This document shows, piece by piece, positions 24,977 through 35,249 of a stretch of 60,201 nucleotides of DNA. The notes beneath the pieces were generated by a model, which was not told the origin of the DNA, did not search any database, and was given only the letters and a program-made list of their open reading frames with translations. The DNA comes from Saprospiraceae bacterium. Lineage in GTDB: Bacteria > Bacteroidota > Bacteroidia > Chitinophagales > Saprospiraceae. A program made the translations under genes and the position numbers. Position 1 is the first letter of the stretch. The number at the start of each line of letters is the position of its first letter. The stretch covers positions 1 through 60,201 of the forward strand of contig JALWSS010000111.1 in the NCBI GenBank assembly GCA_026993525.1, given 5' to 3'.

Positions 24977-25480
24977 TTTTTTTGAGGAATCGAGCCCCGA
25001 CATTCGTCGGGAGAGGAATCGAAGAATCGAAGAATCGAAGAATCGAAGAATCGAGGAATCGAGGAATCGAGGAATCGAGGAATGATCAGAACTGGAAGTG
25101 TTCGTGCTTGACCCACGGGCAATCTCAGTTCCTCAGTTCCTCAATTCCTCAGTTCCTCACTTCCTCACTTCCTCACTTCCTCACTTCCTCAGTTCCTCAG
25201 TTCCTGAGTCCACTGTAAAAAGTGGTATTTCCAATTGCGACGGAAAGCTGATGAACAGTTGATTAATAATTGAATGTTTAACATTCTAAAGTTCAATCAA
25301 CGACGCATCTCAAAAACCTCAAAAACCCATTCAAAAACCTTAAAAAACATGAGTTCCTTCGAAAATGGGGGTTTTTGCAGTGCTCTCAGTTCCTCAGTTC
25401 CTCAGTTCCTCAATTCCTCAGTTCCTCAGTTCTTCAGTTCCTCAATTCCTCACTTCCTCAGTTCCTCACTTCCTCATTCC
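24977..25480. repeat. Large composite repeat: GAGGAATC octamers, then two CTCAGTTC octamer arrays
   Basis: A 504-bp gap with GAATCGAA/GAGGAATC octamers (24983-25085), then CTCAGTTC/CTCACTTC octamers (25124-25208), a non-repetitive 100 bp, AAAAACC words with a hairpin-forming pair AAAACCCATT and AATGGGGGTTTT (25314-25377), and a second CTCAGTTC array (25384-25477) that abuts the stop of the ABC exporter. The two word types are close to reverse complements in their GAGGAA/TTCCTC core. No gene is supported. Confidence 0.9.
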
Positions 25481-27244
<1,764 letters not shown>

Positions 27245-27299
27245 TCAATTGCGCTTTGCTGTTGAACCACAAAGCTAAGCTTGTTGCAGCTTCGCCGGT

Positions 27300-27441
27300 T
27301 GGCAGGTTTTTTCCAAGGTTTTTGCAGGGGTTTTAGAATGGTTTTTATAAGGGTTTTTTGAGTGGGTTTTTAAGGGCAAGTCAATGTGGGCTTAACCTTG
27401 GCGAGGTTCTAAACCTCGCCGAGGTTGGCGTGCTCAAATCC
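27300..27441. repeat. GGTTTTT words and a 15-bp hairpin between two minus-strand genes
   Basis: Irregular words GGTTTTTNNNNGG (27303-27375) are followed by a stem AACCTTGGCGAGGTT (27394-27408) with AACCTCGCCGAGGTT (27412-27426), one G-T wobble, 3-nt loop. No U-tract follows, so it is not a standard terminator. The words are the complement of the AAAAACC words seen elsewhere. Confidence 0.75.
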
Positions 27442-28224
27442 TCAAATCTTCAGTTCTTCACCCAACAAAAACTTCCTCAACACTTCGAGCAGGGCTTTGG
27501 GTTGTTCGGCGTGCACCCAGTGGCCGGCATTGGGGATGCTTGTGATTTTTGCCTTCGGAAAAAGGGCTTTGATGACCGGCTCATCGTCATTTTGGATATA
27601 GGGTGAGTTCTCTCCTTTGATGAACAGGGCAGGCCCCTGGTAAGGCTGGTCCGCCTCGACCTCATCCAGGATGTCTTCGTAATGTTTGTAAATGACCGGC
27701 AGGTTCATCTTGAATTCAAATCCTCCTTCCGGTCTCCGGGTCAGGTTTTTCATTAAGAATTGGCGGATGCCGGCCTGTGGGATGTACCTGGCCAGTTTTT
27801 CATCTGCGTCGCTGCGTTCGGTCAGGGTCTCCGGGTGGAGGTTTAGCAAGGCCTGAAAAATAACCTCGTGGTTATTGGGGTAGCGTCTGGGCGCAATGTC
27901 CACCACCACCAGTTTTTTTACCAGTTCCGGATAAGCAAGGGCCAGTTGCATGGCCGTTTTTCCGCCCATGGAATGTCCCATGACGTATGCCCCGTCATGC
28001 ATCCAGTGCTGTTCCATGAATTCCCGGATGTCTTCGGCCATTGAGGAGTAGTCGTGGTCTTCCGAGTGTGGTGAGCGGCCGTGGTTTCGCTGGTCAATCA
28101 GAAAGACCGAGAAGTGCTTTGCCAGTTTTTTGCCGAGGGTAACCCAATTGTCCAAGGTGCCGAACAATCCGTGCAGGATGATGAGCGGCTCGCCCTGTCC
28201 AAACTCTTTGTAGTTCAACTGCAT
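27442..28224 (-). CDS. Alpha/beta hydrolase, YbfF-type esterase
   Basis: A 260-residue cytoplasmic hydrolase. It shows the oxyanion region LHGLFGTLDNW, IDQRNHGRSPHS, nucleophile elbow GHSMGGKTA, VVVDIAPRRYP, and the C-terminal NAGHWVHAEQP with the catalytic His. This set is typical of the YbfF acyl-CoA/ester hydrolase branch. The ATG at 28224 gives the family N-terminus (MQLNYKEFGQGEPL); the longer frame opens with TTG and adds nothing family-like. Natural substrate unknown. Confidence 0.87.
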   Translation of the reverse strand: MQLNYKEFGQGEPLIILHGLFGTLDNWVTLGKKLAKHFSVFLIDQRNHGRSPHSEDHDYSSMAEDIREFMEQHWMHDGAYVMGHSMGGKTAMQLALAYPELVKKLVVVDIAPRRYPNNHEVIFQALLNLHPETLTERSDADEKLARYIPQAGIRQFLMKNLTRRPEGGFEFKMNLPVIYKHYEDILDEVEADQPYQGPALFIKGENSPYIQNDDEPVIKALFPKAKITSIPNAGHWVHAEQPKALLEVLRKFLLGEELKI

Positions 28225-28467
28225 GGTCGTTTTTTTTGTGGTGGTTCCTGAATCAAGCGCTATCAATCACCCCTTGCCTCTCACGGAGCCCACAAAGTCC
28301 ACGGAGGCTTTTCTCTGTGTATCCAAGGGGCTCTGTTAAAGGAACTCAGACGGGATTATGGAGGATTACCCGTATCTTCTCTAAACTTTTCTAAACTTCT
28401 CTAAACCCTTGTCAACCCCTCTAAACCTCCCAAAAACCCAGCAAACAACACCTGACAAAGTGAAAGG
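28225..28467. repeat. Repeat block: CACGGAG...CTCTGTG element, GGATTATGGA word, CTAAACTTTT decamers
   Basis: Contains CTCACGGAGCCCAC..CCACGGAGG..CTCTGTG (28278-28318), matching the element at 60,016-60,060, one GGGATTATGGAGGATTA word (28353-28368), and decamers of the type TCTAAACTTT (28377-28430). No gene is seen. Confidence 0.8.
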
Positions 28468-29946
28468 TTATCCCCTCAAAAAAGCGACCGTTTTGAGCAT
28501 GTCATTGTGAAGGGTGCGGTCGGTATTCAATGCAGGTACCGCTTTGCGGTATTGAGCCAGGTGGTCTTCCAGAACCGGGGAGGTTTTCAATGGCCGGCGG
28601 AACTCCATGGCTTGCGCTGCCGTCATGAATTCTATGGCCAGCAGGCTCTCCAGGTTTTTTACCACCCGGAAAGCTTTGGTGGCGGCGTTGGCACCCATGC
28701 TCACGTGGTCTTCCTGCCCGTTGGACGAGACGATGCTGTCAACCGATGCCGGGGTGCAGAGTTGCTTGTTCTGGCTGACGATGCTGGCGGCAGTGTATTG
28801 CGGGATCATCAGGCCGGAGTTGAGGCCTCCTTCCGGCGTCAGAAAAGCCGGCAGGCCCCGCTGCCCGGAGATGAGCTGGTATGTGCGCCGTTCGGAAATG
28901 CTGCCCAACTCAGCCAGCGCAATGGCCAGAAAGTCCAGTGCCAGTGCCAGCGGCTGTGCGTGGAAGTTGCCACCGGAGAGGATGGCGTCCGAATCGGGGA
29001 AGAGCGTGGGGTTGTCGGTCACGGAGTTTATTTCCCGAAGGAAAACCTGCTCAACGTGGGCAATGGTGTCGGCACTGGCCCCATGCACCTGCGGCACGCA
29101 CCGAAAGGCGTAGGGGTCCTGCACGCTTTCTTTTTCCTTCGCAACGATCTCGCTGCCCGCCAGAAAACCACGGATGGCTTCGGCCACCGCCATCTGTCCG
29201 GGGTGTGGTCGCACTTCGTGCAACAAGGCACTGAACGGGCTCGGCCGGCAGTCGAAAGCATCTATGGACAGGGCTGCGCACAGGTTGGCCGTTTGCAGGA
29301 GCCGCTTTGCCTCCAGCAATGCCCAGGTGCCGTAGGCGCTGCAAAACTGGGTGCCATTCAGCAAGGCCAGGCCCTCCTTGGGACCCAGTTCCAGTGGTTG
29401 CCAGCCCAGCTCGTCATGGGCTTCCGAGGCGGTCATTTTTTCTCCTTTCAGGTAAACTTCACCCTCACCGATGAGCGCCAGGCTGAGGTGGGCCAGGGGG
29501 GCCAGGTCGCCGGAGGCACCCAGTGAGCCCTGCTGGTAAATGACCGGCAGCAAATCGGCGTTGAAAAAATCCACCAGCCGCTCAACAGTTTGGATTCGAA
29601 CTCCTGAAAATCCTTTGGACAACCCCAGGGCCTTCAGCAACAACATCAACTTCACGATGGGCAGCGGCACCTCCTCGCCCATCCCGCAGGCATGGGAGCG
29701 TACCAGGTTTTCCTGCAATTGCCGAAGCTGGTCATTGCTGATGCGCACATTGCAAAGCGAACCAAAACCGGTGTTGATGCCGTAAAAGGTGCCGCCTTCG
29801 TCCAGCTTATTCCTCAAAAACAGGCGGCATTTCCGGATATTCTCTTTGGTCTCTTCGGAAATGCCGAGGCTGGCTCCGGGCTGCATCAATGCACCGATGG
29901 TCTCAAAATCAACCGGCGCCGGTGTGATCTCAAAATGGTAGGGCAT
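28468..29946 (-). CDS. hutH: Histidine ammonia-lyase
   Basis: A 492-residue MIO-dependent lyase converting L-histidine to urocanate, the first step of the hut pathway. The autocatalytic Ala-Ser-Gly triad is at 144-146 (GSLGASGDLAPL). Other family signatures are YGINTGFGSL, LLNGTQF, VQDPYAFRCVPQVHGA, DNPTLF and the SNGQEDHVSMG block. The Tyr in YGINTGFG acts as base. No hutU, hutI or hutG flank it, so the pathway genes are dispersed. HAL is preferred over aromatic ammonia-lyases because of the general pattern, but fine specificity cannot be settled. Confidence 0.9.
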   Translation of the reverse strand: MPYHFEITPAPVDFETIGALMQPGASLGISEETKENIRKCRLFLRNKLDEGGTFYGINTGFGSLCNVRISNDQLRQLQENLVRSHACGMGEEVPLPIVKLMLLLKALGLSKGFSGVRIQTVERLVDFFNADLLPVIYQQGSLGASGDLAPLAHLSLALIGEGEVYLKGEKMTASEAHDELGWQPLELGPKEGLALLNGTQFCSAYGTWALLEAKRLLQTANLCAALSIDAFDCRPSPFSALLHEVRPHPGQMAVAEAIRGFLAGSEIVAKEKESVQDPYAFRCVPQVHGASADTIAHVEQVFLREINSVTDNPTLFPDSDAILSGGNFHAQPLALALDFLAIALAELGSISERRTYQLISGQRGLPAFLTPEGGLNSGLMIPQYTAASIVSQNKQLCTPASVDSIVSSNGQEDHVSMGANAATKAFRVVKNLESLLAIEFMTAAQAMEFRRPLKTSPVLEDHLAQYRKAVPALNTDRTLHNDMLKTVAFLRG

Positions 29947-30194
29947 GGCTTTCGTTTTAGGCCCGCAAAGGTAGGGAACGCGAAGGGGAAAATTTTAGGG
30001 ATGAGGGATGCCCCGTGCCATCCCGATCCCGAAAGCTTTCGGGACGGGATCGGCATCGGGGGAGGGATGAGGGATGAGGGATGAGGGATGAGGGATGAGG
30101 GATGAGGGATGAAAGCGCTAGCTCTCCCAAACCCTACACCCTACTCCCTACTCCCTACTCCCTACTCCCTACTCCCTACTCCCTACACTCCACC
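29947..30194. repeat. Composite repeat: GATCCCG hairpin, GGGATGA heptamers, CGCTAGC linker, CCCTACT heptamers
   Basis: A nested hairpin CCCCGTGCC..GATCCCG..GGGACGGGAT..GGCATCGGGG (30011-30062) leads to about eight GGGATGA heptamers (30063-30111), a linker AAAGCGCTAGCTCTCCC, and CCCTACA/CCCTACT heptamers (30130-30188) that end beside the stop of the NtrC-type gene. The same order of hairpin-or-heptamer, GCTAGCG linker and CCCTA heptamer is seen at 34.8 kb. Confidence 0.9.
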
Positions 30195-31535
30195 TCAACC
30201 ATTCAGTTTATATTCTTCGATCTTGCGGTACAGTGTAGCCAGGCCGATGCCGAGCAGTTCGGCGGAGCGGGTTTTGTTGCCGTTGGTGTAGGCCAGCACT
30301 TTTCGGATGTGGAGTTTTTCCATTTCGGCCAGTTTGAGGGCGTCGGCGGGGTCGCCGGTTTCGGTGTAGGCGAAGTCAAAGGGCAGGCAGTCGAGGGTCA
30401 GTTCGTCGTTGGTGGCGAGGATCACGGCCCTTTCGATCACGTTTTTGAGTTCCCGGATATTGCCTTTCCAGGGGTGGTTGACGAGGGCTTTGCGGAAGGC
30501 CTCATTCATGCTGAGTGGCTTTCGGTTCATGCGGGCGGTGAACATCTGGATGAAGTGATCGGCCAGTAGGGGGATGTCGTCTTTTCGTTCCGCCAGGGAA
30601 GGGAGGCGGATGCTGAACACGGAGAGGCGGTAGAAGAGGTCCAGCCGGAACTTACCGGTTTCGCTTTCGGTTTGCAGGTCCCGGTTGGTGGCGGCAATGA
30701 CCCGCACATCCACTTTGGTTTCTTTGGTTTCGCCCACTTTGAAAAAGCATCCGGTTTCCAGTACCCGCAGGAGTTTTGCCTGAAGGGCGAGGTCCATTTC
30801 ACCGATTTCATCGAGGAAGATGGTGCCGTGGTTGGCTTCTTCAAAGAGGCCTTGTTTGTCGCGGCTGGCACCGGTGAAAGAGCCCGCTTTATGGCCGAAC
30901 ATTTCGCTTTCCAGCAGTTCTTTTCCGAGGGCACTGCAGTTGATGGCGATGAAAGGTTTTTGATTGCGCTGACTTTCGTAGTGGATGGCCTGAGCAAATA
31001 CTTCTTTTCCCGTGCCGGTTTCGCCGGTGAGCAGAACGGTGGTATCCGTGGCGGCCACTTTTTTGGCCAGTTCCACCGCCTGGATCATGGGTTTCGACTT
31101 TCCGACGATCCGGTCAAAGCGGTAGCGTTCGCCCATGGCCTCTTCCAGCTCCTGCACCCTGAACTGAAGCTGGGCTTTGTCAACGGCTTTGTTCACCAGG
31201 GGAATGATTTTGTTGTTGTCATCGCCTTTGGTGATGTAGTCAAAAGCGCCGTTCTTGATGGCGGTAACGCTGTCGGGTATTGTGCCGAAGGCAGTAAGTA
31301 AAATCACCTCACTTTGGGGGCTGACTTTTTTGATCTGTGGCACCATCTCCACGCCGTTGGCATCGGGAAGTTTTACGTCGCAGATCACCGCGTGGATTTT
31401 TTCCTGTTCCAGAACTTTCAGGCCCTTCTTTCCATTTTCAGCTTCGTAAACTTCGTAGCCCTCCAGTTTGATGATCCGGCTAAGCAGGGTCCTGATGTCC
31501 CGTTCGTCGTCAATGATGAGTATGTTGGCCCGCAT
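30195..31535 (-). CDS. Sigma-54-dependent response regulator (NtrC family)
   Basis: A 446-residue transcription activator. The receiver domain (1-120) has the acidic pair in IIDDERD, the phosphoacceptor Asp in VICDVKLPD and the Lys in YITKGDD. The AAA+ domain (about 145-380) has Walker A GETGTGKE, a loop reading GSFTGA rather than GAFTGA, Walker B IFLDEIGEMD and a GIRE-like R finger region. A Fis-type HTH (NKTRSAELLGIGLATLYRK) closes the protein. It would activate sigma-54 promoters on phosphorylation. No histidine kinase lies beside it, so its partner is elsewhere. Confidence 0.92.
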   Translation of the reverse strand: MRANILIIDDERDIRTLLSRIIKLEGYEVYEAENGKKGLKVLEQEKIHAVICDVKLPDANGVEMVPQIKKVSPQSEVILLTAFGTIPDSVTAIKNGAFDYITKGDDNNKIIPLVNKAVDKAQLQFRVQELEEAMGERYRFDRIVGKSKPMIQAVELAKKVAATDTTVLLTGETGTGKEVFAQAIHYESQRNQKPFIAINCSALGKELLESEMFGHKAGSFTGASRDKQGLFEEANHGTIFLDEIGEMDLALQAKLLRVLETGCFFKVGETKETKVDVRVIAATNRDLQTESETGKFRLDLFYRLSVFSIRLPSLAERKDDIPLLADHFIQMFTARMNRKPLSMNEAFRKALVNHPWKGNIRELKNVIERAVILATNDELTLDCLPFDFAYTETGDPADALKLAEMEKLHIRKVLAYTNGNKTRSAELLGIGLATLYRKIEEYKLNG

Positions 31536-31555
31536 CGTTCTTGGTAATCTCGTTT

Positions 31556-31912
31556 TTGGTTTTGTTTTTTTTAAACCACAGCGTTTAACAGAGTTGTTTC
31601 ACAGAGTTCCACAGAGTATGGCTCCCCGATGCCGATGCCGAATCCCGTCCCGAAATCCTTCGGGATCGGCATCGGCACGGGGCAGGATGTGGCTCGTAGC
31701 TCGTAGTAAGAGCTAGCGCCCCTAAACTCTACACCCTACACCCTACACCCTACTCCCTACTCCCTACACCCTACACCCTACTCCCTTAAACCACAGCGTT
31801 TAACGGAGTTATTTCACAGCGTTCCACAGAGTTTTTTCACGGAGCCTCACGGAGCTAGTGCCCCAAACCCTAAACTCTAAACTCTACACCCTAAACTCTA
31901 CACCCTAAACTA
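31556..31912. repeat. Composite repeat: ACCACAG elements, GATCCCG hairpin, GCTCGTAG octamers, CCCTACA heptamers
   Basis: Two copies of an AAACCACAGCGTTTAAC..CACAG(A/C)GTTCCACAGAG element (31573-31618 and 31789-31832) flank a nested hairpin (31621-31683), GCTCGTAG octamers (31688-31707), a linker AGAGCTAGCGCCCC and CCCTACA/CCCTACT heptamers (31719-31784). A second heptamer array (31864-31912, CTCTAAA and CCCTAAA) runs into the TAG stop of the next gene. Confidence 0.9.
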
Positions 31913-34702
31913 TCTTATCAAATCAATGTACCCCCTCAACACCACCGGAGACAACACATTGCCGGTGACCCTTTGTTCGATCACCTTGCAAACATAATGG
32001 TAAGTGCCGGCTGGCAGGGCTTTGCCTTTGAGGTTTTCGCCTGTCCAGTTGATATTGGGGTCATTGGTGCGGAAGACGAGCTGTCCCCAGCGGTTAAAGA
32101 TCTGCAATTCGATGCTTTCGATGAAGCAGTAGGGGTAGGGGGTGAACAGGTCGTTGAATCCATCCCCGTTCGGTGTGAAAGCGTTGGGCAGTTCGTAGTT
32201 CGGGCAGTTGTCAACACAGACGATATTGCTGAAGGCACTCTCATTGAGGAAAGTGTCCAGGGCCGTGACGGCATAGCAACCGGCGATGCCACGTTCGGGT
32301 TGGTGGTAAAAGGTTGTGTCACCGGAGTCGTCAATGTTGCCGATGAGTTCCAGCGATTGTCCTTCAGTGGCGGCGAAATAGATGTTGTAGCTGACCACGT
32401 CGTCCGTTTTTTCGCAGAGGTTCATGGGGTTGATCCATGACAAGCGGTTTTCCAGCACCTCGTTTTCCTGGCAGTTGATGTCTTCGTTGCACAGGTTGTG
32501 CACCGAAAGTTCCGGCGGGCAGGGCGGCACGTTGTCAACCGGTACGGCACAGGCCTCCTGGCTCAGGTTGACCAGTGGCGAGGGTATTTCAGGAATGCCG
32601 AAGGTGCCCTCAGCTTTTACAAAGTAGCAGTATTCCCGGCCGTTTACCAGGCCTTCGTCCAGGTAGGTAGTGTCATTGGTGGTGCTGATGGAATCCCAGG
32701 TGGCGCCATTGAAGCGATACACCACGAAGTTTTCATTGACCCAGGGCACGCTGTATGCCCAGTTGAGTTCATTGGCGTTGTCGGTGGGGGCGATGGAGAG
32801 GAAGACAGAGGAGGCAGCAGGCGCATAACCCAGTGGCGTCGTTTCCCCGTTTACGAAGAAAGCTATGTCATAGGTGTAGGCCTCATTCAGGGTATTCAAT
32901 CCTGCATCCAGGAATTCGCTCTGAGTCAATTCCCAATAGTTCTGTGCGGTAAATTCGGCGATGGTGCTGAAGTTGGTTCCGCCAATGCCGTCGGCCCTGC
33001 GAAGCTGGTATCGGTAGGGTGGCGGATTGAGCAGGGTGTCCAGGTCTTCTGCCAGTGGTTTGACCCATTTCACCAGTATCCGGCCGTCGGTGGCGCTGGT
33101 TTGCTCCACCGAGACGTTGGTGATGAGCGGCACATTGCGGCGCAGCTGCACACAAATTTCATCGCTGGGCAGGCTTTCCACCAGGTTATAGGGTTGGCCG
33201 GTTTCTGTTCGCTTCGCAAAACGGGCCAGCACGCGGTAGCAGTAGGTGCGGCCCCGTTCCACGTTGGTGTCCGTCCATTCGTGGCGGTCGCCGGTTTGGG
33301 CAGGCAATACGTTGGCCATGAAAGTGTAGCCCTTGCCATCCAGGCCGGGGGCACAGGTGTCAATGGGGAAGTTGTTGCTGCCTTCCCGTCGCCAGACTGA
33401 GAAGCCGAAGAAGTAATCGTTCTGTGTCTGTTCACAAGTGTAGGGCTTCGCCCAACTGATGGTTATCCTGTCCGATTCCGGTTCGGCCTGCATGTCTTCC
33501 GGTTGGGGCCCCACCACTTTGATCTGCACCGTTTTCAGGGTGGCCAGGCCGGTTGATCCAGGCACGTTCTGGAGGAAGAAATCGTCTTCGGCTTTGAAAA
33601 CCACGGTGTAGGGCAGGTCAGAAATGTGTTCGCAGGTTGTTTGCCACCGGAAGGTTTTCGTTACGGGTTGCTGTTCGTAGGTTGCCGAGGGGTTGCCCAG
33701 GGGGCGCCAGTTTTCCACGTCCTCAGCCGGGCTGAACTCCACGATGAAAGGAGAGCCCAGCGCCGACAGCTTGATCTGGTCACCAGCGTCGGGGTCGGTG
33801 GCAGTCACGTTGAACTGCACCAGATCACCGGCCACCACGCATATTTCGTCTATGGTTTCGATTTCCGGAGCCCTGTTTTCATCGCATTGGAAAACGAGTA
33901 TCTGCATGTCTCTGATGGTGGTATCAATGGGCACCCCGTCTCGCCATGAGATGATGATCATGGCCACGTTGTACTCACCCGGCACCTGAGGGGCTTCCCA
34001 TTTCAGGGTGCCTTTGGTGGGGTCCAGGGTCAGGCAGCAGCCGCCGTTTCCGGGTACATCCTGGGGCCAGATGTAGTTGGGCACGGGAGTTCCGGTTGCC
34101 TGCATGGGCACTATGAGTTCGTAAGTCAGCTTGTCGCCGTCGGGGTCGTGGGCGCCGGGGTTGTGGATGAAAGTTTGCCCCACACAGGCGTAGTCAATCG
34201 GTGGGTTGAGCAGCACCGGGGTATTGTTGCACCCGTCGAAGGCGCCGTTGTACAAAGTGAAAGTCGTTTGCAGGTGGAAAGGCACGTTTTCCGAGCCCGG
34301 CGGGTTTACATTGAGAATGCCGCCATTCCGGTTGGGGTCGGTCATGGAAACGGTGTATTGCCCCGGCCCCGGATAGATGTGGGTGGCAACGTAGAGGTTT
34401 TTCTTGATGTCGTTCGGAAGGGGCTCCCCTTGTGGAGCCACGCCCGGATCGGGTTGAAAGCCGTTCACACGGGCCACCCGTTCGCACACCCCGTCGCCCC
34501 AGCAGAGTGTCAGGGTATCGCGGTCAGCCGGGATGCTGCTGGTTTTGGTGTAGGTGATGATGGTACAACGGACCATGTTGCTGGAGCAGCCGTTAATCTG
34601 TTCGATGACGATCTCGCCGGCCCGGTTGTGGGTGGCAAAGGCACTGGTGGCCAGTTGCGAAGCGAGTAAAACCAGAAAAAATATTCGTAACAATGATTTC
34701 AT
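31910..34702 (-). CDS. Large surface protein with T9SS type B (gliding-associated, CHU_C) sorting domain
   Basis: A 930-residue exported protein from the ATG at 34702, which gives a clean signal peptide (MKSLLRIFFLVLLASQLATSAFA); the longer frame would bury it. The N-terminal part (ATHNRAGEIVIEQI, CWGDGVCERV) and the PKD/cadherin-like stretch (NRAPEIETIDEICVVAGD, VTATDPDAGDQI) are common in Saprospiraceae surface proteins. Two fibronectin-III-like regions follow (about 430-790). The C-terminus is a CHU_C domain (LPNAFTPNGDGFNDLF, IFNRWGQLVF, LPAGTYHYV), the type B signal for secretion and SprA-dependent surface anchoring. An adhesin or structural role is inferred. Its TAG stop lies in the CCCTAAACTA end of a heptamer array. 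Confidence 0.88.
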   Translation of the reverse strand: MKSLLRIFFLVLLASQLATSAFATHNRAGEIVIEQINGCSSNMVRCTIITYTKTSSIPADRDTLTLCWGDGVCERVARVNGFQPDPGVAPQGEPLPNDIKKNLYVATHIYPGPGQYTVSMTDPNRNGGILNVNPPGSENVPFHLQTTFTLYNGAFDGCNNTPVLLNPPIDYACVGQTFIHNPGAHDPDGDKLTYELIVPMQATGTPVPNYIWPQDVPGNGGCCLTLDPTKGTLKWEAPQVPGEYNVAMIIISWRDGVPIDTTIRDMQILVFQCDENRAPEIETIDEICVVAGDLVQFNVTATDPDAGDQIKLSALGSPFIVEFSPAEDVENWRPLGNPSATYEQQPVTKTFRWQTTCEHISDLPYTVVFKAEDDFFLQNVPGSTGLATLKTVQIKVVGPQPEDMQAEPESDRITISWAKPYTCEQTQNDYFFGFSVWRREGSNNFPIDTCAPGLDGKGYTFMANVLPAQTGDRHEWTDTNVERGRTYCYRVLARFAKRTETGQPYNLVESLPSDEICVQLRRNVPLITNVSVEQTSATDGRILVKWVKPLAEDLDTLLNPPPYRYQLRRADGIGGTNFSTIAEFTAQNYWELTQSEFLDAGLNTLNEAYTYDIAFFVNGETTPLGYAPAASSVFLSIAPTDNANELNWAYSVPWVNENFVVYRFNGATWDSISTTNDTTYLDEGLVNGREYCYFVKAEGTFGIPEIPSPLVNLSQEACAVPVDNVPPCPPELSVHNLCNEDINCQENEVLENRLSWINPMNLCEKTDDVVSYNIYFAATEGQSLELIGNIDDSGDTTFYHQPERGIAGCYAVTALDTFLNESAFSNIVCVDNCPNYELPNAFTPNGDGFNDLFTPYPYCFIESIELQIFNRWGQLVFRTNDPNINWTGENLKGKALPAGTYHYVCKVIEQRVTGNVLSPVVLRGYIDLIR

Positions 34703-35249
34703 AATTCCAAATGGTATTCGTAACGAGCGGTTTTCACCTGATAAGCAGCACAAATCTGCGCTTCCACACCCTGTTCAGGGATGAGGGATGAGGGATGAGG
34801 GATGAGGGATGAGGGATGAAAAGGGCTAGCGTTTCTAAACCCTACACTCTACACTCTAAACCCTAAACCCTAAACCCTAAACCCTAAACCCTACACTCTA
34901 AACTCTAAACTCTAAACTCTAAACCCTACACCCTACACCCTACACCCTACACCCTACACCCTACACTCTACACTCTACACTCTACACTCTACACTCTACA
35001 CCCTAAACCCTTCTCCAAAAGTAATTCTATTACCAGTAAAAAACCGGCCAATTGTCCGTTTGGTCAGGATCAAGCGCTTTTTGCCCGTGAATTTGACATC
35101 CGGCCTGAAATAATCGTTGTCCCTGGGGTGTTTTACTGGCCGGTTGGCGGAATTGACTACGTTTGTCGCTTCCAAAAGTAAACTGCCAGGTACCGGCATT
35201 GTTTCCAGAATTTCAGCCGGCAGGCTGTACAACAGAATAATTAACAGGC
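34703..35249. other. 547-bp gap with repeat array and possible promoter
   Basis: Between divergent genes. The left third holds the repeat listed separately. The right part (35013-35249) is unique sequence; TACGTTTG at 35158-35165 fits the TAnnTTTG element about 85 bp ahead of the M28 peptidase, though no TTG lies at the usual distance. A stem CCGGCCAATT (35044-35053) and complementary GGCCGGTTGG (35138-35147) could pair loosely. No gene is supported. Confidence 0.5.
34778..35012. repeat. GGGATGA heptamers, GGCTAGCG linker, long CCCTAAA/CCCTACA heptamer array
   Basis: About six GGGATGA units (34778-34819), linker AAAAGGGCTAGCGTTT, then about 25 heptamers of CCCTACA, CTCTACA, CCCTAAA and CTCTAAA (34835-35012). 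Four consecutive perfect CCCTAAA units occupy 34861-34888. Confidence 0.93.

Noticed and set aside
27394-27426. Terminator for the YbfF-type hydrolase
   Set aside because: The stem is strong but no U-tract follows on either strand, so it was listed as a repeat hairpin.
34835-35012. Eukaryotic telomere or contamination because of CCCTAAA
   Set aside because: The array is internal, mixed with CCCTACA and CTCTACA, and flanked on both sides by bacterial genes.
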